Part shown: positions 13,901-25,900 of the stretch, in pieces
Layout of the letters: every line of letters starts with the position of its first letter
Numbering within the stretch: position 1 is the first letter of the stretch
Assembly: GCF_030272615.1 (NCBI RefSeq)
Contig: NC_081408.1
Location: 342,823,793-342,887,792 of the forward strand
Reading direction: 5' to 3'
Length of the DNA: 64,000 nucleotides
From: Cryptomeria japonica
Lineage: Eukaryota; Streptophyta; Pinopsida; Cupressales; Cupressaceae
Program-made: the position numbers and the translations under genes
Notes under the pieces: model-generated
What the model saw: the letters and a program-made list of their open reading frames with translations, nothing else
Told to the model about the DNA's origin: nothing
The model's database searches: none

Positions 13901-16900
13901 CCTAAAAGTTTGTTTTTGTGGGCAAAAAGTTCATTTTTTTAACGTGCGGCGCGACGGCCAGCCGACGGCAGGCGATTGACTGGAGGGAGACATCCGACGG
14001 GTTTATTAATATTTTCTGCATTCTAAAATACCAGTTTTACATTTTGTACAATAAAGTATAAACCTGTTTCACTTCTGCATTTTAAATTTATTTTTCAATG
14101 TATAAACTATAACTGTATAGCATATTCCAGATTAGTGATACCTATATAAACTATATATATTATAAACTATAACTATATAGTATGTTCCAGATTATATATA
14201 GCTATAGTATAACTATTTGCATTTCAGATTAATGATACCAGTTTAGTCTAAAATTAATTAATCTTCTGATACCAGTATAACTATTTGCATATTAATTAAT
14301 TCTGATATTCTGATTCTAAATAATATAGTATAGACTAAAATTTTAAATTAATATGTTATTGTGTTCTACAAATTTAGTGTATATGTGTGTTTTTTAGAAT
14401 ATTTTAAGAAATTATATATTTTCAAATGTTCGATAATTTTGCCGATTTATTGCCGATTTTTTCCCGATTCCCGATTTTTAAAAAAATTTCCGGCCAAAAG
14501 ATTTATTGCTGATTAAGATTTTTTCATCTTTGATCTGATCAATATTACATGTCAAACCATATACTAGACGACCATGTTTGAAGATGTATCAACATAACTA
14601 TGAGAAGGTGATGAAAGGCAGCAATATTAAGGAGAAAGTCAAACTAAAGTCAGCAGGGACAATAGCCTAAAAAGTTACAATCAATGATTCATAAAGATGA
14701 CTGAACATATTATTTCTAGTGTCCAAAGAACTTGCAATATGAGAATCGTTGGTTTGACTATCAAGGAGATTGGATAGCGGCCAAAGGCCACTAATCAGAG
14801 TTAAAGAAAAGACCAATATGAGTGTCACCAATATCACCATTCAAGCAGGCAGTATTAATGGCTCTGATATTACCAAAACTGAGGCAATTGATTCAAAGTC
14901 CATATAAGCATTGGTATGGTTGTATTTTTTTTATGACCATTCACAAAGAAGAAATAATAGATAAGGTGAAGTCCATATAAAATCAATTTTAAATTGTGAA
15001 CCCGATGAGAAGAAGAATTGACTGAAGTTACTGCAGAAAGTTAGAGATAATGACATCTGGGAATAGCATCGAACAATGATATAAGACAGAGTTTTGAAAT
15101 ATATGAAAGCACGGGTTTATATACAGCGACTCACATAACAAACAAAATTAAATTGAAGATTGCAACGTTTGAAGATTTATAAATATACAACAGCAAGGTC
15201 AAATAGCGGCAACTTCCATTTGTGCGACTTCATGGAGACAATGACGTAGTGTGGACTTTGGAGATAATTAAAGGTTGAGCACTGGAGAGAGTTCATTAAT
15301 AAATTGAATGCTCTTCTAGTTTAGCCTTTGACAACATGAGCAAACAAATAACTAAGTATCTACGTGGTGAGCTTCAGTTATAAAGAATGGTGATTTTATT
15401 AGAGAAGGCATCGATCACAGCGATCTCATTATGATAGAATTAATCAACAGTAACAGCGATTTCATTTAAAATATAAAAAGAAACAATGGATTTTTTTGGA
15501 GAAGTAAATTAGCTTAATCTAATGAAGAGTTTCTTATTTTAATGAAATCGGACCCACATGATATGAAGGGATACATTTGGAGAGATCCGATTATGACTAA
15601 ACAACCATTTTCAATTAAAAGTCAAAGTTCAGCCATTAAAGATAGAAATACAATTCAGATAAGCATCGATGTAATATGAACAACATGGTGACCAAATAAA
15701 TTAATGTCTATATACCAAGGCAGAGGTTCTTACTTAATATGCAGCGACCAGAGAATATTATATGGCAGTAATTCAAAAGAGATAGTGATTACATATGTTG
15801 TACTTGTGGTGCTTCGTGTGATATGGTGAATGGAAGAAAGTATGTATTGAAGATAAACAGCGACGAGATTGCCTTATTAAGTCTGGTCGATTTCTTTACA
15901 CAGCGAAAAACTCAGATGTAATGCACAGCAATACAGACAAGTAAATTAGAACAGCAATTACATCCTCTATGACAGCGACAGCAATTCATACAACTAAGAT
16001 GATGGATTAATAAAGCCAGTCGATTAAGGAGAATATGGTGTGTTGATTGGGAGGTGAGCTATTAAGCAGTAAAGATAGTGCTTTGTTGAAGAAAATATTA
16101 AATTGCCAATATAAGGAGCGATGAAATAAAAGATTATGTGATCCATGTACATCATCCTGACCAAGCAAATACTATATCAGATGATTGTATTAAGATAGAT
16201 GTTAGCCGATCTTATTGACACTGAAGACAAAAAGTCATGCCGGACGACTAGTTCGATCAAAGACAATCATGTAATGACACAGATAGAAGCAGCGATTTTA
16301 TTGAAGAGTTTTTTAATAAAGCAAAGTTACGATTTACTTGGCCAAATGGTGCGATCCACTAAGAAGATAATTTTATTAAGTTAAAGAAAAAAAGGAGAGG
16401 TTTAGTTTAGAAAAGACGTGACTCGTGAAGAAAGTTAACATGAAGAGTTGTCTCTCTTCATAAAGAAAATTGAAGATATAAAAGGAACAAAAATGAGAAG
16501 TAAGTTGAGTGTGACGCATGTGATAAGAATCAAAAGTATAAAGGAGGATACTGCTGCATATGTATGTAGTGTGTGAGAAAATTAAAAAGAAGATCCTTAT
16601 GCGAAGAGTTGTAGTGTGAAAAATGTATTATGTGTGTGTAAGTATTGGTGTTGTGGGTATATAGTGCTGAATAAATAATTCTGGAATAGTAGGTACAGGG
16701 CATATGGAAGAATATTTCAGAATTGAGAAATGAGATAGTGGAGTATAGTAATAAAAAGAATATATTTTAGTAAGTGTTGAATAAAAGGACATATCTGATC
16801 ATATACATCAGCCAATGAAGAATAAACATTAACAGGATTATCTGCAGAATCGTAAGGAGAATATGAAGATTATGTGAAGAAATCAGACCCAAGTTTATGG

Positions 16901-19900
16901 GCTGATTATGAGCAGATTTTTATGGCAGAGTTATAGGAAAGATTTATGTGCAGATTGAAGATAATATTGAGAAGAATTTTATGGAAAACTTATTGTCATA
17001 ATACTAGCAGATTTGAAAAGAAAGTAAAGTTAGATTTGTGGAGTAAACTAGTGTCCATCATTTGTTGAGATAGCAACATTGCAAGGTGGAAAATCAGATT
17101 TAAGTGAAGTGGGTTGGTGCTCACGAATTCTAAAGTGGGAGTTGGTGCTTCCACTGGGTAGGTGCTCACAAATTCAGATTTGGGAGTTGGTGCTTCCAGT
17201 GGGTTGGTGCTCACAAAACAAACTTAGGGGTTGGTGCCTCTAGTAGGTTGGTGCCTACGAACATTGTAAAAGAAGAATTATATAAAAGCATTTATTGCCG
17301 TGGTTTTCTTCCCTAAGGGTTTCCACGTATATATCTTGTGTTCTACTTGTGTTCATATTAGTTAGACCACATATGAATGTTTTTGATGCAATGAATATGT
17401 TTATGAGATAAGTTATATATATTTATTATTGAAGTTGAAAAGGTTTAAATTGGTGAAAGATTGTTGTTATATTGATTCACCCCCCCTCTCAGTATAACCG
17501 TGTGCTTCAATTTTAATCCTACCCATGTCTTTAGATTTGAAATTTTTTGCTTTTTTCTGAGATTAGTGTTTTGATCCCCATGCCAAATTATTACTACCCA
17601 TGTTCTCAGATTTTGAAAATTATGTCTTTAATGGTAAAAAAAAGACGGAAACCCTAATTAGGGTTTGTTCGAAAAAAGCACTCTTCAAGTCATATGATTA
17701 GTATCCATGTTCTCAGAATTGAAAAATCATGTCTTCAAGTGCAAAAAACAAGAACTTAGGGTTTTGTTCCAGAAGATCAAATATGAACATGGCTGGTCTA
17801 GATGGAAACATGGTTGATTGATTGGGAAGCAAATTGGCATCCAGGAAACAATTTGCCCAAGGCATGGTTAATGGCAAGACATCCTCAAGCCAAGGATGGA
17901 AGCATGGAAGATGGCACACAAACAAGAATGTCCAAGCTACTCTCAAGTGTGCCCAAGGCAAGAAGCAAGTTGTTTGGCACTTGCTAAACTCCTACCTCCA
18001 GTTACCTAACTCATGGCGAGGGTGAAGCAAACTCCTACCTTTGGTTATGGTCAAGCACATGGAAATTGGCACATGGAATGAAAAGTCCGCCCTACCAAGT
18101 ATGTGGCATAAGCAAGCTAAACTCTGCCTAAGGCATGAGCAAAGATGTAAGGATACCTTCAAAGTCTGCCTTGGCATAGAAAGATCCAAGTCCGCCCTTG
18201 GTGGTTTGAGAAAGATGTTGGCGAGCGAACTTCAAAGTCCACCCCAAGCATACATGTCAAGGGAACCCCAAAGTCCACCTTGTCCTAAACACCTTCAAGT
18301 CCGACCATGCAAAGTTGGAAGAAGGTTGACAAAGTCCGCCAAGGTTTAAGAGAGAATGACTAGGGCAATACTGAAAAATAAATTGAATGAATGATTCAAT
18401 AATCGGATCATTACATTGAACGATATACACATGTATATAGAGAGGTTACAAGACGATGTTCTATAATTAGAACGTAACGTTAAAGTAAAAGATTAAAGAG
18501 CTAAATGCTAAATTAAGCGTGAAAGCTAAATTAAGCTTAAAAGCTAGATAAAGCTTAAAAGCTAATTAACTAAAAAGAAAAAGCTAAATGCTAAATAAAG
18601 CTAAAAGCTAATTAACTAAAAAGCTAAATGCTAATTAAAGCTTAAAAGCTAATTACATAATAAAAAGCTAACTTAACAAGCTAAATAAGTCGACAACTTA
18701 AAATAGAAGACGACCACTAAAAATAGAAGACAACCATTATAGAATTAATTTAACACCCTCCCTAATGGTCATCGTACTCAATACCCTACAGAAAACACTG
18801 CAGGTGTTATGATCACAGATGCAAAGAACACTCTGCTGCTACGGAGACCCTCCCAGGATCTGCAGAATGTAAATGACCAAGAGTACCAAAAGCCATCCAA
18901 GCGAATGTAGCCTTCACACATGAATTAGAGATATGACACACATGCATTATTGAAGCCTGAAACAATGATTTTGAGGAAAAAATCAGCAAACCCTTTTGCA
19001 AAAGAGTACCAACTCCAAAACTGACTGCAAGATACCATGGTTGCAGATGTTCGCCCTAGCAGGTGCGACCCAAACTGACTGCAACAAAGCTCGATTTTTG
19101 AGGAAAAAAATCAATCAAAACCAAAGAACTTCGCGAATCACAAATCCCATGCGAACTTTGCGTATTACAGATGGTTTTTGAGGAAAAAATCATAAAAACC
19201 AGCAAACAATTTTTGAAGAAAAAATTGTGAAAACCTAGAAATCCCACGCAAGCTTTGCGGATGACAGATAATAATTTTTTAGGAAATTTTTTCTTGAAAC
19301 CATGTGAACAATTTTTGAGGAAAAAAATGTGAAAACCAACCAAACAGGAAATTTGCTTATCACAAAGCATAGAAGGCTGACTCCTCTCCAGAATGCTCAG
19401 CAACATGAGCCTTCTCTTGTTCCTGAGACCCTCCCAGCCTAGATTGCACGGATGCCAACAATTTCCTGCAATCTTTCATCATATGGCCAAACTGGTGACA
19501 ATAGTTACACTGTACACTTTTCTTCTCGAAGACTACGTATATTGACCTTGTCCCTTCTGCTGGAAGGATTGACCTTTACCCTTGTTCTTATCCAAAACTT
19601 CAGCTGTGAAGGCTTTTTCAGTGGACGAACTAGCGTTGCTTCCAAACTGCTGCTTCCATTGATCCTGTTATAGAAGCTTGTTGCAGAGATCAGGAAATTT
19701 CAGATCAACACTAGTAGATGAGATATTGAGAGTATCAATGAAATGCTCGTAGGATCTGGGAAGTCTTTTCAGCGTGATCACTACCATATCCTCTTCCACC
19801 ATGGTTCGGCCTATAGCTTCCAATTGGTCATTAATCTCCTTGATCTTCGTGAGATGTGCCTGGATAGATGATTTCTCATCCATTACGATAGAAAACAACA

Positions 19901-22900
19901 TATTCTTCAGAAAGAAAGCTCGACTCTTGTCGGATGTTTCATGAATATCCTTCAAGAGATCCCAGATCTCTTTTGCTGTTTTACCTGAAGGCACCTGTGG
20001 GAGTTGATCATCTGTGACGGAGAGTTTGATAAGCATGACAACCTCTCGATTCTTCACATCATGTTTGTCTTGATCATCACCTGCTGTTGTAGGATGAGAT
20101 TCCTTGCCCAAAACAAGCTGATCAAGGCATACTCAAAGATAGTAAGCATACGCTATTTCCAGGTGTTGTAGTTGCGGCCGTTGAACTTCTGACTGTGTTC
20201 CAACATGATGTTGGTTAATGATGCCATGACGGAAATTGAGGTTGATCGAGGTCAATTGAGTGAAAGCAAGAGATAGAAGAATTTGATTTAAAAAAAATCA
20301 GAATATAAGTAGCTGCTGAAAAAACTGAAACCCTATAGGAGAATTCATTTAATGTTCATTTTTATTTTAAAATGAACATTAAATGAAGCACTCTTCACAA
20401 AGAAGCTCAATGAGAATGGAGTAATAGTGAACTCCTTGAAATCCCAGTTGCACGAGTTCTTCTTTGTAGGTTCATTCACTAAGGAACATTTTGCAAATGT
20501 TTCTTCATTTTCCAGTACAATGAAGAGGACACAGGAAATCATGATGGAATGGGAAAGCTTCTTTTCCAAGAGTGAGGAGGAAATTACCTTGATGGAGTTT
20601 GATATTGAAAATAGGCCCTTTATGAACATTTAATGAATTTTACCTTTAATAATGAAATATATAAAATAGTTTATTTTAAAATTATTATACATTATATTAG
20701 TATATTGTTCGTAAAACTATAACTTAATAGTTATATAATAAAATTATAAGTTTAAAATAATATTAAATATATAAAGTATATATTTAATATATGTAATTTT
20801 TAATATGTATAAATATTTTTATAATTTAGAATTAATATATTTAAATTTTAATATACATATTTATGATTTTTATATGTTTTTTATACCAACGTACCCAGCT
20901 CCCTCAATTTTTTTGGCCGTACCTGCGTACCGTACCCACGTACCCGATTCCGATTCCGATTCCGATTCGGTAACACAAAGGTTACAAGACAATGTTCTAT
21001 AATTAGAACATAACGTTAAAGTAAAAGATTAAAGAGCTAAACGCTAAATTAAGCTTAAAAGCTAATTAACTAAAAAGAAAGAGCTAAATGCTAAATAAAG
21101 CTTCAAAGCTAATTACATAATAAAAAGCTAACTTAACAAGCTAAATAAGTCGACAACTTAAAATAGAAGATGACTACTAAAAATAGAAGATGACCATTAT
21201 AGAAGATATTAATATTATTTTAACAAATACAAGGCCCACCTAGGCAACAAAATGAGTGACATGGTATTCACAAGACTCGCTTTAATGATAGCAAAATGGA
21301 AAGAAGTTCACCTAAGTATTAGATTGAAAATATTATGACATGGCATCTAAACTTCATCAAAATAAACTTCTAGAAGAAGGCAAATAAAACTTTCTAAAGC
21401 ATGATAGAAGCTTCCAAGGATCAAATTCGAATTTCCTAGAGATGGGATAAAACAATAAAACTTTCTAACTTTGCAAGCATGAAAGAGAATCTTCCAATTC
21501 GCCTTCTAGAAGAAAGCAGTAAAAACAATAAATAAAGAAAGCTTTCCTTTTAAGTTCACCTTCTAGAAGAAGGATTAAGTTCGAATTCCTAAGGAGCAAT
21601 AAAACAATAAAACTTTCCTAAAATTACCTTCTTATTTGCTAAGAAAGGAGTTCGAATTTCTAAAGGATAGAATAAAGCTTCTAGAAACCGCTTGAGAAGC
21701 TATAAAAGAAGGTTTTATCTCATTAATACTTTCTCTTCCAAGCAAAGTTCGGATTTCTCCTAAAATTCGCCAAGCATGAGCAAAGGAAGCAGCTTCAGAG
21801 CCTGATCAGGTTATCAAACTTGCAGCAAAGATAGCATAACTCGCCTTAAAGATAAGGGATAAAGCATATTCAAGGATTTTGGAGAAGCAATTGAGAAGTT
21901 CGACAAATCCAAAATCCTCCAAGCTTGCCATCGACAGCAGATTGAAGGTTTGATGATAAGACATCTTATCATATTCTGAATTCACCATTGATCATCTTTA
22001 AACCCGCCTTGAGAGAGAGAGATTATTCAAATCTGCACATAGTCTCCTTAGTAATATTTCAAACATCAAACTTCACCCTGTCCAAGAGACTATCAAGTCT
22101 GCCCTTGATGATAAAGCAAGATAAATTTGGAAAGAGATACATGCCCAAGACTTATCCAAGATCATCATAGACAGCGAATTAAGAGATAGCAGATTGGAAG
22201 ATTGATAAGCATAAAGTAATGTGCCTTAAACATATTCCAATTTTGCCTACAAAGAAAAACATCTCGTCTTCTAAGTTTGCCTTGAAAAGAAGAAACTATT
22301 TAAGTCTGTCACAAAAAAATAAAGTACCAATTGAAGCCTGCCCAAATCTTGTAAATTGCACCAAGAAGGAGGCATTCAAACATAAAATCGGTCTGGAAAG
22401 ACATGTCCAAGCTGTCCTCCGAGTTCGCCTAGGGTTGGATAATAAAGCATCACACAAAGATGGAGTGAGTTTTAACAAAAGACATGACAGAAATACAATA
22501 TAGACTGTCTGATCATCATTAAGATTCGCCATGAGCAGCAAGCACTTGTCAAGACAACTTCCAAACACACATGCCTATCAAGATAAGAAGACATATGATT
22601 GTCCAAAAATCCTTCCAAAGTCTGATCAAAGACATGAATTGGCATAAGATTATCCAAATTCACCAAATTGAAGTAGCATGAGATTGGCAAACACTCTTCC
22701 AAGTCCGCCAAGACAAGGAAAGGAATAAAGCACAAGACAAAGCATGTCCAAACTCTTTCCAAGTTTGCTTTGTCTCAAACATGACAAAGAGCAAAACAAA
22801 TCGACATGAAGTATGCCAAGACATAGAAGGTGCATATTGAAGAAAATTGGTTCCAAAACACAAACCCTAAGGCATGAAGAAATAGTCCAAACCCTTGCAA

Positions 22901-25900
22901 GTTGATCAAACACAGGCACAAATTGATTCATCTGGACATAAATGGAATATGTGAAGATACCTAGCCAGAGACCTAAAATTTGAAGACAATTAAGTTAACA
23001 TGCTAGGAACAAAGATAAATTTTGATAAAAAATTTCACATGAATCAGATCAGCATGTTGGAAAATAAATGTCACATGAAATAAATTTTAATTATTTTCCA
23101 AAATTAAAATTAAAAATAATTTTCAACACAGAGAATTTTCAAAATTCAAGATTTCTAGAAAGTTCTAGAAGATTCCTTGATGAGATCAAATTTTTGAGAG
23201 AAGAAATAAAACTTTCCATTTTGGAAAAAAAACAAAAACAAAAAAACACAAAAAAACAATAAAAATTATTTAAAAAATAAAAAAAACAATAAAACAAAAA
23301 CAAAAGCTTCTAAATGTAAGAACCCTAAACTCTATATATTTTCAACTAATTCACTTTCATAATTCATAAATCAGGTTGAAAATTTTGGAGAGCATTAAAG
23401 AGAAGTTTCAAGTTTTGTGAATTTTGGATTTTGAAGAAGAATTGTCCAGAAGTAGATTCTTTTGAGCGTTGAAGGTCTAGAAATGCTTTTTTTAAGACAG
23501 GTTTTTTGATTCAGAGGTAAATTTCAGTCGTAAAGAGGATCCAAAAACTCAGTTTGACTGAATTTCCTCACCTTTCTGTCTTATTTTTATTTATTTCTTG
23601 ACCAAACCCTTCACTCCAGCCTACTTTTTTATAGACCTAACCTTGAAATGAGCTGAAAGTAAAATTTTCAGAAAAGAGAATTAAAAAATCAGAATTAAAT
23701 TCTGAAAATAAGATGGAGTTGTCATGTGTTTTTGCAGGTAGCAATGAAGTTCGCCAGCAAAGGAGTACAACTAAAGTCCAAAATCAAATCTAAATGGAAG
23801 AATATCACTGACACAGACCTCAAACATGTTGATATGGAGGAATTCAAGAAAAGAATGTATGGACATGATGGACACATTCCTACACCCATTGCTCACAAAA
23901 TGATGCATAGTGGAATTGACAAGGCAGCTGGATTCCCACCAGCCAAAGAGTTTGTTGAGCTGATAGTCAAATGTGCTTCACACTATAAAGCACAATCGAG
24001 AGAAATCATTGCACCAGATGGAAGAGTCCTGGCTAATCTTTCAGAATTGTCCATCCAGGAGACATTTGGCATACCAAACCACAGTAAAACCACCTACAAG
24101 ACTAAAGGACGGGCTCAAAGGGTCTATAATAGTCAGTTTGAACTCTGTGCCACAAATGTGAACAAGTTTTGGCTGGAGAAGAAAAGACCTCAAGGGAAAG
24201 TACCAAAGTATTTGTTACGTCCATACTTCAAAGAAGAATATGGTGATATCATCCTACTGCTAAATAGAGTAATGGGCAGCCCTAAGGGTCAACTATTCGA
24301 GACATGGATGTATTATTTCATAGATGAAATCACCTCAGGAACCAAGTTATTCAACTAGTCCCGCATAATCAGCTAATGAACTTGGAAAGAACAAAGACAT
24401 TCCACATGAGTTCTTACATAATTTATCTGTTGGCTGGAACTTACAGACATTCCACATGAGTTCTTACATAATTTATCTGTTGGCAACCATATCTTTCCCA
24501 TTCTTCATTGGAAATATGGAAGAATCTTGTTCAATTGCGTGTTGATGTGTGTTTTATGCACATAACATTTAGAATAAAATGCCAACACAATTTACCCTCT
24601 CTTGAACAAAATCACCTCAGATGCTAAGGGTAAGATCAACTAAAATGATTCCAAGGTTTCTACAGTTAGGTCTTGACGAGTGGGTAACTCAATGGTTGAT
24701 GTGAATTGTTGTTTTCACTTGGGGACTTACACAATTGTTTGAATCAACTTCATTTATCATGATATGTGGAATGGGTGTGCTGATAACTTAGGATATGGCA
24801 ATGTAGCTCTGGACTCGAGACTTACTGAAAAAATGGCAAAAAGGGAATAGGGTTCAGGAAATATATTCTAAGCCTAGGAATGTAGGAAATGATGAACAAA
24901 TTCAGTGGAATCAAACTAGGCAAGGTCTCACCATCAAGTCGAACAGATTTTGATACAAGCTTAGTGCAATCATCTAAGGTATACTTCATAGATTTTCAAA
25001 CCATTACCATCAAACATTGAGACCATCCAAGTTGATGCATAACAATGGATATGTAATAATCGAAGTTAAGTTTGCATAGATTTCCAGTTGACCACGCATC
25101 ACACACTTACAATCAACAGGAGGCTAGTTGTATGGATTCATAGATTCCACACAAATATACTCAACACTTCTTTCATTCAATCTAACAAACATTGAAAGCA
25201 AATTCTAATCTAACTTGGAGGAATTGAGAACCTTGAATGCAAAACAACACTTGAAAGACAAAATCACCATCAAGTTGAACAATGATTTATATTCAAAAAG
25301 CTGCAGCATATACCAACAATTCTACAAAAAGTCTCTCTTACAAATGAGAGGCAATGAGGTATATATAGAGTCTCATACAAAATGGATGGCCAAGATTAAA
25401 ACTAAATCAAGGGCCAAGATCATGCCAACAAAACCCTAGAGTTGCCCTAATTAGGGTTTACATAAAAAATGGAGCCACCAACATATGGCCCAATAGAAAG
25501 ATAACTAGTCATCAAATAGGGAATCTTCTAGAAGATTCCTCCCTGCATCTCTCTCCTAGCATACTCCAAGAATCTAGCCAATACAAAATCTAACTCCTCC
25601 ATGGAAATGCTGGGTAAGGTATCCTACTGTAAATCAATCACATCCAATGCATCCGAGCAAGCATCCAAAGTGTTCTCCCAATCTGGCATAAGCTTCTGCG
25701 AATTATGAACATGAATCAACAAAGAGACCAAATCATCTATCTGACTCTTTTTCAAAGAGTCCAACTGATTGAAATACATGAATTTCATTTTGTCTCTTAA
25801 TTCTGCTAAGTGTAAATTACTGGCCTCACTGACATCAACCCCCAATAACTCCTCAATTGAGGCAAGGATCTTCAACTGAATATCATGAATTGATCCTTAC

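Larger units (their letters stand above)
18372..21225 (-). mobile_element. copia-3: internally deleted Ty1/copia element inside L1
   Basis: Exact 5-bp copies AATAC flank it (18367-18371 and 21226-21230). On the minus strand the 3' LTR occupies 18755-18372 (about 384 bp, TGTTAAATTAATT... to ...TTTTTCA), preceded by the polypurine tract GGGAGGG (18756-18762). The 5' LTR lies at the top end, with 20977-21225 recognisable. The LTRs share a distinctive stretch of AAAAGCTAA-type repeats. Between them are a gag remnant and no protease, integrase or reverse transcriptase. The 5' LTR is disrupted by a further insert (about 20330-20976). Confidence 0.82.

Noticed and set aside
15000-17000. Frequent CAGCGA phrases in the copia-2 LTR as a binding-site cluster
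   Set aside because: Spacing is irregular and no longer consensus emerges; could be chance in old LTR sequence.
22472-22931. Minus-strand ORFs with hydrophobic starts resembling secreted proteins
   Set aside because: They are readings of the L1 repeat array. Composition follows the repeats and no domain is present.
23744-24534. The L-family ORF as a retroviral-type gag or a DDE transposase
   Set aside because: No CCHC knuckle, no catalytic triad pattern and no downstream pol. The coiled coil alone is not enough.
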